Positions 1 to 8,499 of a DNA stretch of 64,000 nt are shown here, one piece after another (position 1 is the stretch's first letter; each line of letters starts with the position of its first letter). The position numbers were made by a program, and so were the translations under genes. The DNA comes from Variovorax sp. KBW07 (GTDB lineage Bacteria; Pseudomonadota; Gammaproteobacteria; Burkholderiales; Burkholderiaceae_C). The DNA lies in NCBI RefSeq assembly GCF_003852515.1, contig NZ_QAJK01000036.1:1-64000 (forward strand), written 5' to 3'. The notes beneath the pieces were generated by a model. That model had not been told where the DNA came from and did no database searches. It saw only the letters and a list, made by a program, of their open reading frames with translations.

Positions 1-32
1 TGGTGTACCGCTGATCAACGACCACTCTGATG

Positions 33-126
33 ACGCTCACGCGGATGGTGTGCTCTGCGCAGCGAAATAAAGGAGGAGCGAAGCGGGGGACATTCGCGGA
101 GCAGAGCACACCGTCGGCGTGGGCGT
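33..126. repeat. 26-bp imperfect inverted repeat in a gene-free left end
   Basis: Arms at 33-58 and 101-126 are inverted copies of each other with three mismatches. The inner 12 bp (GGTGTGCTCTGC at 47-58, complement at 101-112) match perfectly, and the spacer is 42 bp. The whole unit can fold into a long hairpin. I recall similar 'GCAGAGCACACCG' sequences as dispersed repeats in Variovorax-type genomes, but no second copy was noticed in this window. The rest of 1-388 holds no supported gene. A short open frame follows the right arm but has no start signal and ends near 265. Confidence 0.55.
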
Positions 127-388
127 CGCCCTGAACGATGCACTTCGCGCCCCAACAGCACAACACGACGAACAGCAAAGCGAGATGTGCGCGATCCAGA
201 GAGTCAGGGTTGAGTTTGGCGGCGGTTTCGTGCCATTGGCATCAAAGCCGGGGATTTCCGGGCTGTAGCTCCCTGAGTTCTATCTCGTTGTGACGGTGTA
301 ATTCCGAGTCTCAAAAAAACGGCCGAACAGGCTCGAACATGCTTCGACTCGGCGGTCTTCAAATGCGTCACAAGAGGAGGACTGGATT

Positions 389-826
389 TTGTCTTGGTGC
401 TTTACTCAGCCGGTTGTCAATTTCATACGTTCGATCACCGTCTTCGCGATGGTCGCGGTCGTGGCTTCAGGCTGTACTTCCGTGCGGCAGTACGAAGGGC
501 CAGAGCGGGCTGCCAGCGAGGTTTCGGTCTTGAGACTGCAAAGGGGTTCTGGTGCTGTCATCAATGAAATTGACGGAAGATTCCGAGGAATTGGAGCGCT
601 GGACAGGCACGAATTTCTGCCGGGTCGCCATACCCTTGCCGTCCAGTTCATGTCTGCAGCCACTGGATTCTTGCGCTTCTCCTCGGTGCCTGTGCGGCTC
701 GCATTCGACGCGAAAGCCGGGCGTGACTACGTGCTGATCACCCGGACTACGCCGGGGCAAACCGCTTGGACGGCATGGATTGTGGACGTGCTGACCGACG
801 AGATCGTTGCCGAGCCTGAGCACTGA
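389..826 (+). CDS. Small predicted outer-membrane lipoprotein
   Basis: This 145-aa protein has a short N-terminus, a hydrophobic stretch (about residues 12-27) and a lipobox ending VASGC, so Cys29 is the likely lipidated residue. The start is read as TTG at 389 because AGGAGG at 375-380 sits 8 nt upstream. The next in-frame ATG lies inside the hydrophobic segment and would destroy the signal peptide. The mature part (about 115 aa) looks like a compact beta-rich domain, with a segment around 'FLPGRHTLAVQF' typical of small periplasmic beta-sandwich lipoproteins. No specific function can be assigned. It converges on the exporter gene; the 8-bp inverted pair 819-826/869-876 spans the two stop codons. 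Confidence 0.7.
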   Translation: MSWCFTQPVVNFIRSITVFAMVAVVASGCTSVRQYEGPERAASEVSVLRLQRGSGAVINEIDGRFRGIGALDRHEFLPGRHTLAVQFMSAATGFLRFSSVPVRLAFDAKAGRDYVLITRTTPGQTAWTAWIVDVLTDEIVAEPEH

Positions 827-868
827 ACGGTCAACAGGACAATCGACTCCGTGGCGAGCAACCGGGGC

Positions 869-2215
869 TCAGTGCTTCGGCACAGTCACCGCGCCCACAT
901 GCAGCGTGCGACCCGCGCCCAGCCCCGCGATCACCAGCGCCACACCGAGCCCGACGAACAGCCAGGCCGACGCGCGAAAACTTCCCGTCCATCCGTGCAG
1001 CAGGCCGGCCAGCAACGGACCGAAGGCCGCCACCATGTAGCCCACGCCCTGGGCCATGCCCGACAGGTGCGCGGCCACGTGTGAATCGGGGGAGCGCAGC
1101 ACGATCATCGTCAGGGCCAGCGCAAACGTGCCGCCCTGGGCAATGCCCAGCATTACCGCCCACAGCCATACGCCGCCCAGCGGTGCGAACAGCATCGCCA
1201 GCATGGCCGTTACCGTCAGCATCGACAGCACCACGCCCAGGCCGCGCTGGTTGCGCAGCTTCACGGCCAGCGCCGGCACCACCAGGCATGTCACCACCTG
1301 CGTCATGACCGACAGCGACACCACGTAACCGGCCGTCTCGCTGCCCAACCCGCGCTCGCGCAGGATCGGCGCCAGCCAGCCCATCACGATGTAGGCCAGG
1401 GCCGATTGCAGGCCCATGAAGAACGTCACCTGCCAGGCCAGCTTGTCGCGCCAGAGCCCGCGCACCGTGAAGCCCGACTCGCTCGCCACCGGCTTCAGCG
1501 GCAAGGCCTGCGGTGCCCAGATCAGCGTGACCAGCGCGGCCGGCAGCGCCCACATGGCCAGCGCCATGGTCCAGCCGCCGCCCAGCGCATGTTCGATCGG
1601 TACCGTCAGGCCGGCGGCGCTGGCCGCGCCGCCGCACACCGCCATGGTGTACAGGCCCATCATCAACGCCGCCTGCTTCGCGAAGTCGCGCTTCACTAGG
1701 CCCGACAGCAGCACGTTCGACACCGCGATGCCGCTGCCGGCGATGGCCGAGGCCAGGAACAGCAGCGGGATGTTGCCGGTGCCGCGCAGCACCGTGCCCA
1801 GCAGGATCAACACCATGCAGCCGAGCAGCGTGCGCTCGGTGCCGAAGCGGCGGCCCAGCCACGGTGCGAGGGGCGCGAACACGCCAAGGCAAAGAATCGG
1901 CAGCGTGGTCAGCAGGCTGGCGGCCGTGGCCGACAGGCCGGTGGCCTTGATGATCTCGGGCAGCACCACCGACAGGCTGGCGAACACCGGGCGCAGGTTG
2001 AAGGCGATCAGCACCACGCTGGCACCGAGCAGCAGGCGCCGGCCGCGGGTGGGGGCGGGCGTGGGGCGGGGCGCGGGCTGGCTGTCGACCTCGGCGTCGA
2101 TCAGCAATTCTTCGGCAGCTGCGGCACCAGGCTGCGCGGCCTGCGTGCGGAGTACCTGGGCCGTGTCGGAGGTTGTGCCTGAAGCGTTCGGCGCCAGCGT
2201 GATCGAACTGCTCAT
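869..2215 (-). CDS. MFS transporter, CynX/NimT (cyanate/nitroimidazole) type
   Basis: The 448-aa protein has an unusually long polar, Pro/Ala-rich N-terminus (about 60 residues) followed by about 12 hydrophobic segments beginning 'LLLGASVVLIAFNLRPVFAS'. The LRPVFAS-type first helix and the layout fit the CynX/NimT subgroup of the major facilitator superfamily. Known members move small anions or xenobiotics across the inner membrane; the substrate here is not deducible. The ATG overlaps the stop of the upstream GntR gene (ATGA at 2212-2215), so the two are translationally coupled and the regulator very probably controls this exporter. Confidence 0.85.
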   Translation of the reverse strand: MSSSITLAPNASGTTSDTAQVLRTQAAQPGAAAAEELLIDAEVDSQPAPRPTPAPTRGRRLLLGASVVLIAFNLRPVFASLSVVLPEIIKATGLSATAASLLTTLPILCLGVFAPLAPWLGRRFGTERTLLGCMVLILLGTVLRGTGNIPLLFLASAIAGSGIAVSNVLLSGLVKRDFAKQAALMMGLYTMAVCGGAASAAGLTVPIEHALGGGWTMALAMWALPAALVTLIWAPQALPLKPVASESGFTVRGLWRDKLAWQVTFFMGLQSALAYIVMGWLAPILRERGLGSETAGYVVSLSVMTQVVTCLVVPALAVKLRNQRGLGVVLSMLTVTAMLAMLFAPLGGVWLWAVMLGIAQGGTFALALTMIVLRSPDSHVAAHLSGMAQGVGYMVAAFGPLLAGLLHGWTGSFRASAWLFVGLGVALVIAGLGAGRTLHVGAVTVPKH

Positions 2216-2892
2216 GCCGAGCCCAGCGTCAGCGCATTGATCATCGGCGCCATGAACTCCCGCACCGCGGCGGCGGCAGTGTCGGGGTCGCCGCTGGCAA
2301 TGCCTTGCACGATGGCGCGGTGCGCGGCCTCGTCGGGCTCGGGCAGGGTGCTGCCCATCGTGCTTGCGATGGTTTCCTTGATGTAGCCGGTAATGAAGCG
2401 GCAGGTTTCGGCCAGCGCGAGGTTGCCCGACATGTCGACGATGGCCAGGTGAAACGCCAGGTCGCGTTCGATGAAGCCGGCCCCGTTGTCGCTGGCGTCG
2501 GGCGTGCCGCGCTTGTCGAGCATGGTGTTCAGGCGGCGCAGGTCCTTGGCGGTGTGGCGCACCGCGGCAAGCCGCGCGGCCTCGACTTCGAGCGCGCGGC
2601 GCACCTCGAACTGGTCGAGCAGGCTGGCGCGCCGCATCTTCTGCAGGCTGGCCGACGGGTCGAAGCCCGAGCGCACATAGGTGCCCGAACCCTGGCGCAC
2701 TTCGAGCAGGCCGCGCGACACCAGCGTCTTCACCGCTTCGCGCACCGTGCCGCGGCTCACGCCGAGCAGCTGCGCGAGCTGCGGCTCGATCGGGATTCGG
2801 CTGCCTACGGCCCAGCGGCCGGCGGAAATTTCGGCGCGGATGCTGTTGGCGGCGGAGTCCGCCAGGGAGGTGCGAGGCGCTTGGGCAAGCAT
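2212..2892 (-). CDS. GntR-family regulator, FadR/FCD subfamily
   Basis: The 226-aa protein has an N-terminal winged helix-turn-helix (about residues 10-75, with 'LGVSRGTVREAVKTLVSRGLL'). A C-terminal all-helical FCD ligand-binding domain (about 90-215) follows. Length and order match the FadR subfamily, which binds acyl or organic-acid ligands, often with a metal. It is the first gene of a two-gene unit with the exporter, overlapping by 4 nt. The upstream region contains CAATGATTG near 2909, a small palindrome that could be an operator, but this is only suggestive. Confidence 0.88.
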   Translation of the reverse strand: MLAQAPRTSLADSAANSIRAEISAGRWAVGSRIPIEPQLAQLLGVSRGTVREAVKTLVSRGLLEVRQGSGTYVRSGFDPSASLQKMRRASLLDQFEVRRALEVEAARLAAVRHTAKDLRRLNTMLDKRGTPDASDNGAGFIERDLAFHLAIVDMSGNLALAETCRFITGYIKETIASTMGSTLPEPDEAAHRAIVQGIASGDPDTAAAAVREFMAPMINALTLGSA

Positions 2893-3234
2893 CGGTTGAG
2901 CCTATTCATTCAATGATTGGACGAATTTTGACGCCAAAGCAAAGCCCCGGACGCGCACGCGGTGGTTGCCCGTCCTGTCACCCTGCAAAGGTTTCGTCCT
3001 TTGTTCGCAGGATTTTGCAAGCTGGTTTCACAGATATCCGCAGGAACAGTGAACTTTTCCCGCGTTTTAGAAAACGTTGCGCCAAATGTTACTAAGCGTC
3101 AACATTGGGAACAAATATGAAACTAAAGGTCACTTTTGAATCCGCAGATTGCCTTGGTCATGCGGTCGGCGGTGCTGCCAGGATCGGCAGCAGCGTCCCA
3201 GGGAGAAAACAAAAACGGATCTCGTCGAACTGAA
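2893..3234. promoter_or_regulatory. Divergent GntR/LysR intergenic region with dyad at 3082-3109
   Basis: This relatively AT-rich gap separates the divergent gntR and lysR starts. A near-perfect dyad has arms CCAAATGTT (3082-3090) and AACATTGGG (3101-3109), one mismatch and a 10-nt spacer. Inside it is the shape ATGTT-N10-AACAT, the kind of site LysR-type regulators bind. It lies about 125 nt upstream of the likely lysR start and may be the autoregulatory site. No promoter was identified with confidence. Confidence 0.35.
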
Positions 3235-4128
3235 ATGAAGGACTTTTCTTTGTCGGACGTGCGGCTTTTCACCAAAGCCGCACAGCTCGGGGGCCTGACC
3301 CCGGCCGCCGACGTACTCAACGTGCCCAAGGCGTCCGCGTCGCGCCAGCTGCAGAGGCTGGAAGCCACGGTCGGGCACCTGCTGCTGCATCGCGGCTCCA
3401 CCCGCTTTGCGCTGACGGAAGAGGGCCGGCAGTTCCTGGTGGCCGCCCAGCACGTGCTGACGATCCTCGACGACGTGATGCTCAACCTGTCTTCGGGCGG
3501 CACCGCCGTCACGGGGCGGCTGCGCATCGCCGTGCCTCATTACTACGGCAGGGAGCTGCTGATGAGCCACCTGCCGCCGTTCATGACCGCCTACCCGCAG
3601 CTGGACGTGGTGGTCGAGACCGGCAAGGACCGCGCGGACCTGTTCCGCGACGAGGCCGACGTCGCCATCCGGCGCGGCCGCGAAGGCTGCGACGAACTGG
3701 TCGCGCGCCACCTGAAGCACGAGCCGCTGATGCTGTGCGCCGCGCCGGCCTACCTTGCGCCGTTCCCGCCCATCGAAAGCCTGACCGACCTGGCGTCGCA
3801 CTTCTTCCTGACCACCGATGCCGAGGGGCGCAAGCGCGAAATCAATCTTGCGGCTGTTGAAAAGACGCACCGGGTTCGGGTTGAAAGCGTCTTTCAATCG
3901 GACGACCTGGAATTGATCCTGCAATTGGCCGTTTCGGCCCGGGGAATTGCATTGCTTCCGGTGTCGTTGGCCAGTCCGCAGATCGAACGCGGTTTGCTGG
4001 TTCCGGTATTGCCGTTGCTGAATCTGAAACCGCAGGAAATCAACCTGGTTTATTTGCCGTCGCGCCGAAATTCTCCAAAGATAAAGACCTTTGTCGATTA
4101 CGTGCTGAGCATTTTCAGATCGTCATGA
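3235..4128 (+). CDS. LysR-family transcriptional regulator
   Basis: Residues 1-60 form the LysR winged helix-turn-helix ('FTKAAQLGGLTPAADVLNVPKASASRQLQRLE' region). Residues 90-295 form the periplasmic-binding-protein-like effector domain ('AVPHYYGRELL', 'ADVAIRRG'). ATG at 3235 gives 297 aa, the usual family length, and starts the HTH directly ('MKDFSLSDVRLFTKAA'). An in-frame ATG at 3136 would add 33 unconserved residues. The subtype resembles LTTRs of the AaeR/DmlR group. Its neighbours do not reveal the target genes; the DUF11 cluster begins about 480 bp downstream on the same strand. Confidence 0.85.
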   Translation: MKDFSLSDVRLFTKAAQLGGLTPAADVLNVPKASASRQLQRLEATVGHLLLHRGSTRFALTEEGRQFLVAAQHVLTILDDVMLNLSSGGTAVTGRLRIAVPHYYGRELLMSHLPPFMTAYPQLDVVVETGKDRADLFRDEADVAIRRGREGCDELVARHLKHEPLMLCAAPAYLAPFPPIESLTDLASHFFLTTDAEGRKREINLAAVEKTHRVRVESVFQSDDLELILQLAVSARGIALLPVSLASPQIERGLLVPVLPLLNLKPQEINLVYLPSRRNSPKIKTFVDYVLSIFRSS

Positions 4129-4610
4129 CCGCACTTGCGGCCATCGACTTGTAACAGGCGGGCGACAGTCTCTTCGTCGCCTTCTTCCCGCTTTCTCCTC
4201 GTTTTCGCCGCCGTATCGCGGTGAAAACATCCCTGCGTGCGTTCTTCGCGCTGCCACGCGCCAGAGGGAAAAGCCGCGCCCGGCGGCTCCGGTTGTCGAA
4301 ACTGGAACCTTAATTCCGAATTGTGAGTTGTCGGTTCTGAGGGGTGCGAAACGGCACCTTCAAATATACAGTCCGTCACCTTGGAAATAAAGGTTAACAA
4401 CTGTTGACGGTTTGTGGCTGTGACGGAGAAATCACAGCAAGCCGGCAACCGGGGCCCGGCTCGAAGCAATTCGGGCGCGGGCCTCTGTAGTTCCTCCCAA
4501 TGCCCGGCCCGTGCAAGGCAGGCATTTTTTCCCATTGCGGCCCGAGCCGCTTATTCACGCCCGGAATTTGTCGGGGGTGGATTTTTGTGTGTCTTGAATC
4601 CGGAGCAACC
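4129..4610. promoter_or_regulatory. Leader/promoter region of the DUF11 gene cluster
   Basis: This 482-bp gap contains no supported gene; open frames here lack coding character. Its middle (about 4300-4430) is less GC-rich than the surroundings. A TTGACG at 4404-4409 could be a -35 element, with only a weak -10 candidate 17 nt downstream. GC-rich complementary runs around 4440-4490 could fold into an mRNA leader. No riboswitch class could be recognised. The region plausibly holds the promoter of the cluster starting at 4611. Confidence 0.35.
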
Positions 4611-5228
4611 ATGTCCATCAAAAAAATGACTCAAATCAAGTACGGCCATCGTCTTTCCCGCCTGGCTGCCCATATCGGCGCCGGCGCGATCGTTCTCGCG
4701 GGGCTGGCCGGCATGGCCGGCACCGCGATGGCCCAGCCCGCCGCCGCCTCTGCAACCGAGGCCGCGCAGAAGAAAACCGTCGCCGTCGTGCTGACCCAGC
4801 ACAAGGTGGTCAAGGACGCGCAGGGCAAGGAGCAACTGCTCGATGCCGGTTCGGTGAAGCCCGGCGACGTCGTCGAATACAGGGCCACCTACACCAACAA
4901 CACCGGCAAGCCGGTGAGCGGCCTGGTCGCCGACCTGCCGATTCCCGAAGGCCTGGAGTACCTGCCGCGCAGCGCCAAACCAGGCGCCACGCTCGTGCAG
5001 GCCGCCACCAAAGATGCCGTGTTCGCTCCCGAGCCGCTGATGCGCAAGGCCGCGGCCGGCCAGAAGCCCGAACCCGTGCCCTATGCCGACTACCGCGCGC
5101 TGCGCTGGACCCTGGGCCAGTTGCCCGCCAGCGGCAGCACCGCCGTGAGTGCGCGTGCCCGTGTCGAGACCGTCGTGCCGCCCGCTGCACAGGTGTCGCA
5201 GGCCGCCGCGGCCAACGCCCCCCGCTGA
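4611..5228 (+). CDS. Small exported single-domain DUF11 protein
   Basis: ATG at 4611 follows GGAG at 4602-4605 and gives 205 aa. A basic n-region and a hydrophobic segment end at AMA|QP near residue 41, a good Sec signal peptide. The mature protein holds one Ig-like DUF11 domain (about 55-190, 'VKPGDVVEYRATYTNNTGKPVSGLVADLPIPEGLEYL') and an Ala/Pro-rich tail. DUF11 domains occur as tandem beta-sandwich modules in bacterial surface proteins; a lone domain of this size is more like a subunit, cap or periplasmic partner. It is the first gene of the four-gene cluster, 95 nt before the next. The role is inferred only from position. Confidence 0.8.
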   Translation: MSIKKMTQIKYGHRLSRLAAHIGAGAIVLAGLAGMAGTAMAQPAAASATEAAQKKTVAVVLTQHKVVKDAQGKEQLLDAGSVKPGDVVEYRATYTNNTGKPVSGLVADLPIPEGLEYLPRSAKPGATLVQAATKDAVFAPEPLMRKAAAGQKPEPVPYADYRALRWTLGQLPASGSTAVSARARVETVVPPAAQVSQAAAANAPR

Positions 5229-5253
5229 TTCATCCGGCCATCCGTAGCCACCA

Positions 5254-5272
5254 AGCCAGCCAGCCAGCCAGT
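5254..5272. repeat. Tetranucleotide tract (CCAG)n between DUF11 genes 1 and 2
   Basis: The 95-nt spacer between the first two DUF11 genes carries about four and a half copies of the tetranucleotide CCAG/GCCA. It lies about 50 nt before the GTG start of the second gene, upstream of its GAGGAG site (5311-5316). Length change here by slipped-strand mispairing would alter leader length but not the reading frame. The tract is short, so this is only a possibility. Confidence 0.5.
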
Positions 5273-5323
5273 TAGTTCGCGCTTCCAGTTCCCGTTCTTT
5301 GTTGACCACCGAGGAGAAACCAC

Positions 5324-8230
5324 GTGATTCCCAACCTGCCAACCCGGCGCCGCAGCGGCTTCAAGCCCGCGGCGTCGTGGGCCGGCGCCGCCGCTTTGAC
5401 GCTGGGCTTCCTGTTCGGAAGCCCGGCCGCATTTGCCGCCGCGCCGCCTGCCAATACCGTCATCGGTAACCAGGCGTCCGCCACCTATTCCGATTCGGCC
5501 GGCACCACGCAGCTGGCCACGTCGAACCTGGTGCAGACCACGGTTCAGCAGGTGGGGTCGTTCACGCTGGACTCGGTCAGCAGCGTCACCACCACGGTCG
5601 TCAACACCAAGCTCGGCGCCGCCGGCTCGGTGGTCTACGCACCGCACACGTTGACCAACACCGGCAACGGCTCCGACACGTTCACGGTGACGGTCGATGC
5701 CGACACCGACAAGTTCTCCAAGGTCGAGGTCTACCCCGACGTCAACGGCGATGGCGTGCCCGACGGCACCACGCCGCTTTGCACGGCAACGGGCACGGGC
5801 GTCTGTACCGTGTCGGCACAGACCGTGGCGGGCAACAACGGCGTGTTCCGCTTCGTCGTGGCCTACACGATCCCCGGCACCGCCAACACCGCCGGCGACT
5901 TCGACACGGCAACCATCACCGCCACCCCCGGCACCGCGGCGCTGTACACCGCGCCCAACACCGCGGCGGCCGACAAGGACCTGGTCCAGCTCACGACGTC
6001 GGCGGCGTTCAACGTCACCAAGACGATCGGCGTGCCCTCGGTGGCGCCACCGAGCGGCTCGTGGCCCACGGCCAGCACCGGCGGTCCGCGCTCGGCGGCC
6101 ACGGGTTGCGCGACGGCATGGTCGTCCACCCTGGCTTCCAGCGCGACCTGCCAGTACACGGTCTATACGCTGACCTTCAACAACACGGGCGGCGCGCCCG
6201 GCAGGTTCGCGATGTCCGACACGCTGCCCAGCGGCATGACCTATGTCACCGGCTCGGCTGTGTGGAGCAGCGTGCCCGGCACGGCACTGGGTGACGGCGC
6301 GGGCGGCGACCCGACCGGCATCGACTTCCAGGTGGTCGGCGGCAACACGCTGAACACCGTGGTCGCATCGCTCGGCCAGAACGTCACGCAGACCGTGAGC
6401 TTCGTGGTGCTGGTGAACAGCACCGCCGCCATCGGCACGTCGACCACCACCAACACGGCGAAGTTCTCGCCGGCCATCGTTCCGGGAACGGTCACCGCGG
6501 CGTCCATCGGCACGCTGGGCTCCAGCACCAACCCGTCGGCCTTCACGGTCCTGGCAAGCTACAGCATCGCCGTGGGTACCAACCCGTCGACCGCGGCCAC
6601 CGCAGTCGACGTCACGCCCGGCACGCCTAACGGCAATGCAGAAGACCTGACCACGCGGCCTTCGGTCGTTGCCGGCGGCAGCGTCAAGTTCCCGCAGACC
6701 GTGTTCAACACGGGCACTGGCACCGATACCGTGAACCTCACGGTCGCAGCGGGCACCTTCCCGGCGGGCACGACCTTCGTGTTCTTCGCGGCCGACGGCG
6801 TCACGCCGCTGCTCGACACCTCCGGCGACGGCGTGCCCGACACCGGCCCGATCGCGGCCGGCGGCAGCGTCAACTTCGTGCTGCAGGCCAACGTGCCATC
6901 GGCCACCACGGTGGGCGCGGGTCCGTTCTCGGCCGTCGTGACGGGTCGCTCCACGGGCGACAACACCAAGATCGACGCCACGCGCGACACGGTCACCATC
7001 GTCATCGGTTCGCTGGTCGACCTGACCAACAGCGCCGCGGGCACGGGCAACGGCTCGGTCGGTGGCGGTGACCTGGGCCCCGGCCCGAGCCCGAACCCGA
7101 CCACGACCAACTCGACCGCGGCCGGCACCGGCACGCTGTTCTCGCTGTACGTGAAGAACAACGACACCAAGAACAACGCCTACAGCCTGGCAGCCAGCCA
7201 GTCGACCAGCTTCCCCGGCTCGCTGCCGGCCGGCTGGACGGTGAAGTTCGTGGACGTCGGTGGTACCTGCGCGTCCCCGGCGGTCACTTCCGTGACCGTT
7301 GCGGCGGGTGCCCAGGGCCAGGTCCTTGCCTGCGTGACGCCGTCCGCGACGCAATTGCCGGTGACCGCACAGAAGATCTACTTCCAGGTGCAGTCCACCG
7401 CCACGGCTTCGACCGGTGCCATCGTGTCGGACACCAAGACCGATGCCGTGACCGTCACCACCGCGGTGTCGTACAGCGCCACGCTCTCGCCGAACAACAG
7501 CGGCCAGGTCGCGCCCGGCGGCACCGTCGTGTACCCGCACACGCTGACCAACACCGGCTCGCAGAGCTGCGGCGCCTACACCCTGACGGCCACCGTGCCG
7601 TCGGCCGATGCCGCACTCGGCTGGACCACCGCGATCTACATCGACGTGAACGGTGACGGCCAGATCGACGCCAACGACACGCTGGTGACGGGTCCGCAGA
7701 CCGGCACGCTGGCTCCGGGCGCATCGCGCAAGCTGCTGGTGCGCGTGTTCGCACCGGGCGGCGCCACCGCCGGCGCGACCGACACGGTGACGGTCACCGC
7801 GACCTTCACCGACACGGCGCCCAACTGCGGCGCACCGTCCGCGACCGACGTCAGCACCATCATCACGGGCCAGATCCGCGTCCTCAAGACGCAGGCTCCC
7901 GATGCCAACTGCGACGGCGTGGCCGACATCGCCTTCGGCCCGGCGCCGCTGCAGTTGAAGCCCGGCCAGTGCATCGTCTACAAGGTCGTCGCGACCAACG
8001 AAGGCACGGCACCGGTCACCAACATCGCCATCAACGATGCAGTGCCCGCGTACACCGCGCTGAGCGCAGCGCAACCGCCCGTCGCGGAGCGCTGCACGTC
8101 CACCGGCGTGTCCGGCACCGCGCTGGCCTTTGCGCAGAGCCCCACTGCCGTGAGCTGCGGCAGCACGGCCAACACCGTGGCCCCGAGCGGCACGGCCACG
8201 CTGACCTTCGCAGTGAAGATCAATCAGTGA
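5324..8230 (+). CDS. Exported DUF11-repeat surface protein, 968 aa
   Basis: The start is GTG at 5324, preceded by GAGGAG at 5311-5316. A signal peptide with basic n-region (TRRRSGFK) and hydrophobic core ends near AFA|AAPP (about residue 39). The mature protein starts with 'NTVIGNQASATYSDSAG', the typical opening of DUF11 surface proteins. At least five Ig-like beta-sandwich repeats follow, each marked by an 'HTLTNTGN/GS' core (near nt 5645, 6180, 6710, 7545 and 7990) and by Asp-rich segments such as 'PDVNGDGVPDG' and 'IDVNGDGQIDAND' that look like calcium loops. There is no membrane anchor, sortase motif or barrel, so it is either released or held by partners. A hairpin follows at 8248-8273. 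Confidence 0.85.
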   Translation: MIPNLPTRRRSGFKPAASWAGAAALTLGFLFGSPAAFAAAPPANTVIGNQASATYSDSAGTTQLATSNLVQTTVQQVGSFTLDSVSSVTTTVVNTKLGAAGSVVYAPHTLTNTGNGSDTFTVTVDADTDKFSKVEVYPDVNGDGVPDGTTPLCTATGTGVCTVSAQTVAGNNGVFRFVVAYTIPGTANTAGDFDTATITATPGTAALYTAPNTAAADKDLVQLTTSAAFNVTKTIGVPSVAPPSGSWPTASTGGPRSAATGCATAWSSTLASSATCQYTVYTLTFNNTGGAPGRFAMSDTLPSGMTYVTGSAVWSSVPGTALGDGAGGDPTGIDFQVVGGNTLNTVVASLGQNVTQTVSFVVLVNSTAAIGTSTTTNTAKFSPAIVPGTVTAASIGTLGSSTNPSAFTVLASYSIAVGTNPSTAATAVDVTPGTPNGNAEDLTTRPSVVAGGSVKFPQTVFNTGTGTDTVNLTVAAGTFPAGTTFVFFAADGVTPLLDTSGDGVPDTGPIAAGGSVNFVLQANVPSATTVGAGPFSAVVTGRSTGDNTKIDATRDTVTIVIGSLVDLTNSAAGTGNGSVGGGDLGPGPSPNPTTTNSTAAGTGTLFSLYVKNNDTKNNAYSLAASQSTSFPGSLPAGWTVKFVDVGGTCASPAVTSVTVAAGAQGQVLACVTPSATQLPVTAQKIYFQVQSTATASTGAIVSDTKTDAVTVTTAVSYSATLSPNNSGQVAPGGTVVYPHTLTNTGSQSCGAYTLTATVPSADAALGWTTAIYIDVNGDGQIDANDTLVTGPQTGTLAPGASRKLLVRVFAPGGATAGATDTVTVTATFTDTAPNCGAPSATDVSTIITGQIRVLKTQAPDANCDGVADIAFGPAPLQLKPGQCIVYKVVATNEGTAPVTNIAINDAVPAYTALSAAQPPVAERCTSTGVSGTALAFAQSPTAVSCGSTANTVAPSGTATLTFAVKINQ

Positions 8231-8247
8231 CGACAAGGGTTTGAGTC

Positions 8248-8273
8248 GCCGGCGGACCTGCGGGACCGCCGGC
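8248..8273 (+). terminator. Hairpin between DUF11 genes 2 and 3
   Basis: An 8-bp perfect GC stem (GCCGGCGG at 8248-8255, CCGCCGGC at 8266-8273) with a 10-nt loop lies 18 nt after the stop of the 968-aa gene. Only three T residues follow, so it is a weak intrinsic terminator at best. It may be a partial terminator or processing site that lowers expression of the two larger downstream genes. Confidence 0.5.
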
Positions 8274-8499
8274 TTTCGCGAGGCACCGCTGTTGGCGTGT
8301 GCCTCGCCTTTTTCCCTTGCCGCTTCCACCAGTGGCGGCAGCAGCCATTGCTGTTGCACCCATGGCGCCCATGAGCGAGCGAGCGCGCCTGCAGCGCTGG
8401 CCTGTCAGGCGGCAGAGGAAAGAGCCCTTTCTTTTTCGAGTTTGTGATGAAGGTCCGCTCGCGCCATGCGCGCACGCGGACCGACGGAAGGTGTGTCGC

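Noticed and set aside
339-533. Short plus-strand frame from an ATG at 339
   Set aside because: It overlaps the lipoprotein gene in another frame and has no domain; the TTG at 389 with strong AGGAGG is far better supported.
817-876. Terminator between the lipoprotein and exporter genes
   Set aside because: The 8-bp inverted pair is separated by over 40 nt and lacks a T-run, so it was mentioned only inside the gene entry.
4420-4500. Possible cyclic-di-GMP or other riboswitch in the DUF11 leader
   Set aside because: GC-rich complementary stretches exist, but the conserved GEMM core could not be found.
5090-8359. A 1089-codon minus-strand frame
   Set aside because: Shadow of the 968-aa DUF11 gene, with the same His/Arg/Gly-rich composition and no domain.
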